Source of the DNA: Pelobates cultripes
Taxonomy: Eukaryota; Chordata; Amphibia; Anura; Pelobatidae
Assembly: GCA_933207985.1 (NCBI GenBank)
Contig: OW240916.1
Location: 294,502,744 to 294,566,743, forward strand
Direction of reading: 5' to 3'
DNA length: 64,000 nt
Shown in pieces: positions 61,571 through 64,000 of this stretch. Position 1 is the first letter of the stretch; each line of letters opens with the position of its first letter. The notes under the pieces are model-generated. The model saw only the letters and a program-made list of their open reading frames with translations, searched no databases and was not told where the DNA came from. The translations under genes and the position numbers were made by a program.

Positions 61571-61588
61571 GTGTCCTTAGGGGGTTAA
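61571..61588 (+). repeat. Family B MITE terminal fragment
   Basis: GTGTCCTTAGGGGGTTAA matches the right end of family B with one change. The rest is missing. Confidence 0.5.
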
Positions 61589-62254
61589 ATTTGAATTCTC
61601 ACTTTAGTGAATAACTCTGTTAGACTGGCTTCATTTTTGGCAATTTATATTTAGTGTTATAGAGGTAATAGAAGATGAGTTATGGGTAGTTTTCCAATTC
61701 CCTGCTTTAAGTCACATTCTCTGTGTTTGGCTATTGTGTTTTGTTTAGTTTTTTTTCTTCTTCTTCTTTACTATTTGAAATTTTTTAGAATTTTTGGCAA
61801 TAAAAATCCAAAGTGAGGACTTGCCAATCTTTTGTAAAGAAGCAATATTCCATTCTAATGCATTTATGGTGATTATCCATTCAGTGGATATGACAGATGT
61901 CTTTTGTTACTTGGGAACACTTTGACATCACACTTCATTTAATTATCTTGTGGTTTGGCTTATTGATGCTTGTGTTTCCTGTTCCCCTTTTAATATAAAA
62001 AGATTCTTAGTCTAATTTTACCCCTGTATCTATAGTGAATAAAAAGATAAGCAAGGATGAAAGGGAAAAATCTATTCCTTTTTATATATTCAAATTGTAG
62101 ATCTCTCAAGGATCTCCCCTCCGTGAAGTTTTACCTCTCTTGTCCATAAAATGTTATTGCTCGTTGAGATTTACTGCTCAACATGCTGGCTTTTATAAAC
62201 TAATAAAGCCATGCACTCATTGAGCAAGTCATAGGTGTGTGTCCCACATCAGTG

Positions 62255-62760
62255 TTCCTTAAAGGACACTGTAGGTGGGCACTGCAACCATTTTATCTCA
62301 TTAGGTCGGTTATAGTGCTTGGAGTCCTCTGGTGTTGGCCTTCATTTCAGTGATAAACCGTTTAACTCTGAATGAGAATCCCTAACTGCCTACAGCCCTG
62401 CTTTAGCTGAAGGATGGGCTCCTGGCGGCTCTCGTTTATCTTTAATATTTTTAGCAGCTCTCTATCCCCACCCCCAAATTAGTATTTCATAACCTAAAGA
62501 TCTTTCTGAAATACTCACATTGACTGTGTTAAAATTTCACTGACATTCCAAAGATACTTTAGTATATTTCCTACACTTGACAAAAGGCAGAGCTACTGCT
62601 GTAAAGATTTGTCATTCTCCCCAGCCGTCACTAGCTATGGCTGTGTGGAAAAAGGCTTCGTCTATGGAGGATCTTGCCGGCTCCTAGCAGATGAAACACC
62701 AGGAGCTAAAAAGGACCGATCAGTCGAAGGCCGGGATCGGGAGGGACAAGTCCAGGTAAG
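62255..62760 (+). mobile_element. Decayed TTAA-type MITE with splice donor consensus
   Basis: The left end CCTTAAAGGACACTGTAGG and the interior GGTTATAGTGCTTGGAGTCC resemble MITE termini. A CAGGTAAGT donor consensus lies at 62753-62761. An open segment bounded by CCCCAG (near 62622) and this donor imitates an exon but does not encode FCHO2-like sequence. Boundaries are approximate. Confidence 0.4.
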
Positions 62761-62833
62761 TAAAACTCACTTTTCCCTGCACCCTACGGCCACTGGACAC
62801 CAAACAGAGTGTGCGGGGACTTGTTTTAATTGT

Positions 62834-63400
62834 TTAACCCTTTAAAGGACCACTATAGTGCCAGGAAAACATACTCGTTTTCCTGGCACTATAGTGCCCT
62901 GAGGGTGCCCCCACCCTCAGGGTCCCCCTCCCGCTCAGCTCTGGAAAGGGGAAAAGGGGTAAAACTTACCTTTTTCCAGCGCTGGGCGGGGAGCTCTCTG
63001 CCTCCGATCCTCCCCGCCGGCTGAATGCGCACGCGCGGCAAGAGCTGCGCGCGCATTCAGCCGGTCGCATAGGAAAGCATTTACAATGCTTTCCTATGGA
63101 TGCTGGCGTGCTCTCACTGTGAAAATCACAGTGAGAAGCACGCAAGCGCCTCTAGTGGCTGTCAATGAGACAGCCACTAGAGGAAATAGGGGAAGGCTTA
63201 ACCCATTCATAAACATAGCAGTTTCTCTGAAACTGCTATGTTTATGAAAAAATGGGTTAACCCTAGCTGGACCTGGCACCCAGACCACTTCATTAAGCTG
63301 AAGTGGTCTGGGTGCCTAGAGTGGTCCTTTAAGGACCAAACTTCTGGAATAAAAGGGAATCATGACATGTCACACATGTCATGTGTCCTTAAGGGGTTAA
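62834..63400 (+). mobile_element. Family B MITE interrupted by a family A MITE
   Basis: B's left tip TTAACCCT (62834-62841) is separated from the rest of B (63329-63400, GGACCAAACTTCTGGAAT ... GTCCTTAAGGGGTTAA) by a complete family A element inserted at the left subterminal TTAA, duplicated at 62842-62845 and 63329-63332. Confidence 0.85.
62846..63328 (+). mobile_element. Family A MITE, full length (483 bp), eight-hairpin chain
   Basis: Terminal repeats AGGACCACTATAG and CTAGAGTGGTCCT. Between them lie eight successive hairpins at about 62851-62895, 62897-62922, 63017-63064, 63068-63098, 63107-63143, 63149-63183, 63199-63260 and 63275-63316, most nearly perfect. Only about 62923-63016 is not obviously palindromic; it carries a minus-strand donor-like sequence (AAACTTACCTTTTT at about 62962). 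There is no coding capacity. It is the reference copy for the fragments at 12734, 17253, 26597, 32858 and 51238. Confidence 0.9.
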
Positions 63401-64000
63401 ACAACTGATTAAAACCATTAAGAACAATGGAAGAACATTGCCAGCAAATTCCAAATACTATAATCACTTCACTGACCATCTCCATTTAATACAGGGATGC
63501 ATTGTCCTCCCTGTTCCCAGTTTTGGTCTCTGTGGGCACTTGCATGAGTTTGGGTTAGCCTGTTGTGTTTTTAAAGGAAACCATGACTGCTTCTGTAGAC
63601 ATCTGCTTGACTCTAGACTAAATATATTTTTTCTTCATTTTGAAGGTAATTTTCTCTGCATTTACACACTAAGTAACATGATGCTCCATTGGTCTCAGTG
63701 TGCGATGTGTGCAGTGCTAGTGCACAGTACATCAGAAGTTGCCATTATTGAACTCTGCAACTGTGTGTTCACTCCATGCTAAATATAAAGTGCAATGCTT
63801 ACTGTCATGCTCTAGTTAATTTTGTTTTGAATGTGACATGTCAAGCAATTTGCCTGTTTAGATTTTTTTCTATTTCACATTACTTTTAGTAACATTGTTT
63901 GCGGGACATTTCAGGAAGTGTCCATGTAATGAGACAATAGGTTGTGTCTGGACTGACAGGGTGTTACTCAGCATACATTAGTTGGCAAAGCTTATATCAC
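63401..64000. other. Intron 5 sequence to the window edge
   Basis: AT-rich and unrecognised. The open frame at 63438-63782 (+) has no FCHO2 similarity, no recognised domain and no matching splice sites. Confidence 0.45.

Noticed and set aside
62617..62760. Exon-like segment between a CCCCAG and a perfect CAGGTAAGT donor, open on the + strand
   Set aside because: The translation does not resemble the next part of the FCHO2 F-BAR domain, and the segment lies in a decayed MITE; the donor matches those of family C copies.
1..64000. CRISPR arrays, operons, bacterial or phage features
   Set aside because: Spliced vertebrate gene, AT-rich introns and vertebrate transposons; tandem repeats present have no unique spacers of CRISPR type.

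Overview
The window looks like nuclear DNA of a frog or toad (Anura). It is AT-rich, intron-dominated and dense with small inverted-repeat transposons (MITEs). Many of these start TTAA-AGG(A/G), the hallmark of the T2/Kolobok-type MITEs described in Xenopus. Tc1-type transposase relics, LINE 3' ends and one broken endogenous retrovirus (ERV) are also present. The species cannot be resolved by eye.

One cellular gene is clearly present: the 5' part of FCHO2 on the + strand, encoding an F-BAR membrane-curving protein of early clathrin-mediated endocytosis. A CpG-rich promoter with a perfect NRF1-type palindrome lies at about 17.98-18.23 kb. Five coding exons follow at 18230-18262, 49192-49283, 58851-58925, 59044-59185 and 59293-59445. 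They join in frame with GT-AG introns to give residues 1-165, and the gene continues past the right edge. Introns 1 and 2 are about 30.9 and 9.6 kb; introns 3 and 4 are only 118 and 107 bp.

Layout: 1-6.15 kb is AT-rich and gene-free, possibly the long 3' UTR of the upstream neighbour (TNPO1 if vertebrate gene order is kept; inference only). 6.67-12.73 kb is an ERV with a 5' LTR, a tRNA-Lys1,2-type primer site, a tandemly repeated leader and decayed gag, protease and reverse transcriptase; its 3' part and 3' LTR are missing. 12.7-18 kb holds MITEs, minisatellites and a minus-strand LINE. Intron 1 (18.3-49.2 kb) starts with a 43-bp minisatellite carrying AATAAA in every unit, then MITE clusters, LINE tails and three Tc1 relics. 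Intron 2 contains a triply nested MITE group, a 2-kb C-rich minisatellite and another LINE. Intron 5 contains a hAT-type palindrome with a perfect 8-bp target duplication and two large TTAA-type MITEs.

The most unusual structure is the set of interlocking TTAA MITEs. One family (here 'A', about 480 bp) is almost entirely a string of eight consecutive hairpins. Several hairpin modules are shared with another family ('C'). Family A has twice inserted into the subterminal TTAA of an unrelated short palindromic MITE ('B'), and the C copies carry perfect 5' splice donor consensus sites in sense with FCHO2. Family letters A-G are labels used only in this annotation.
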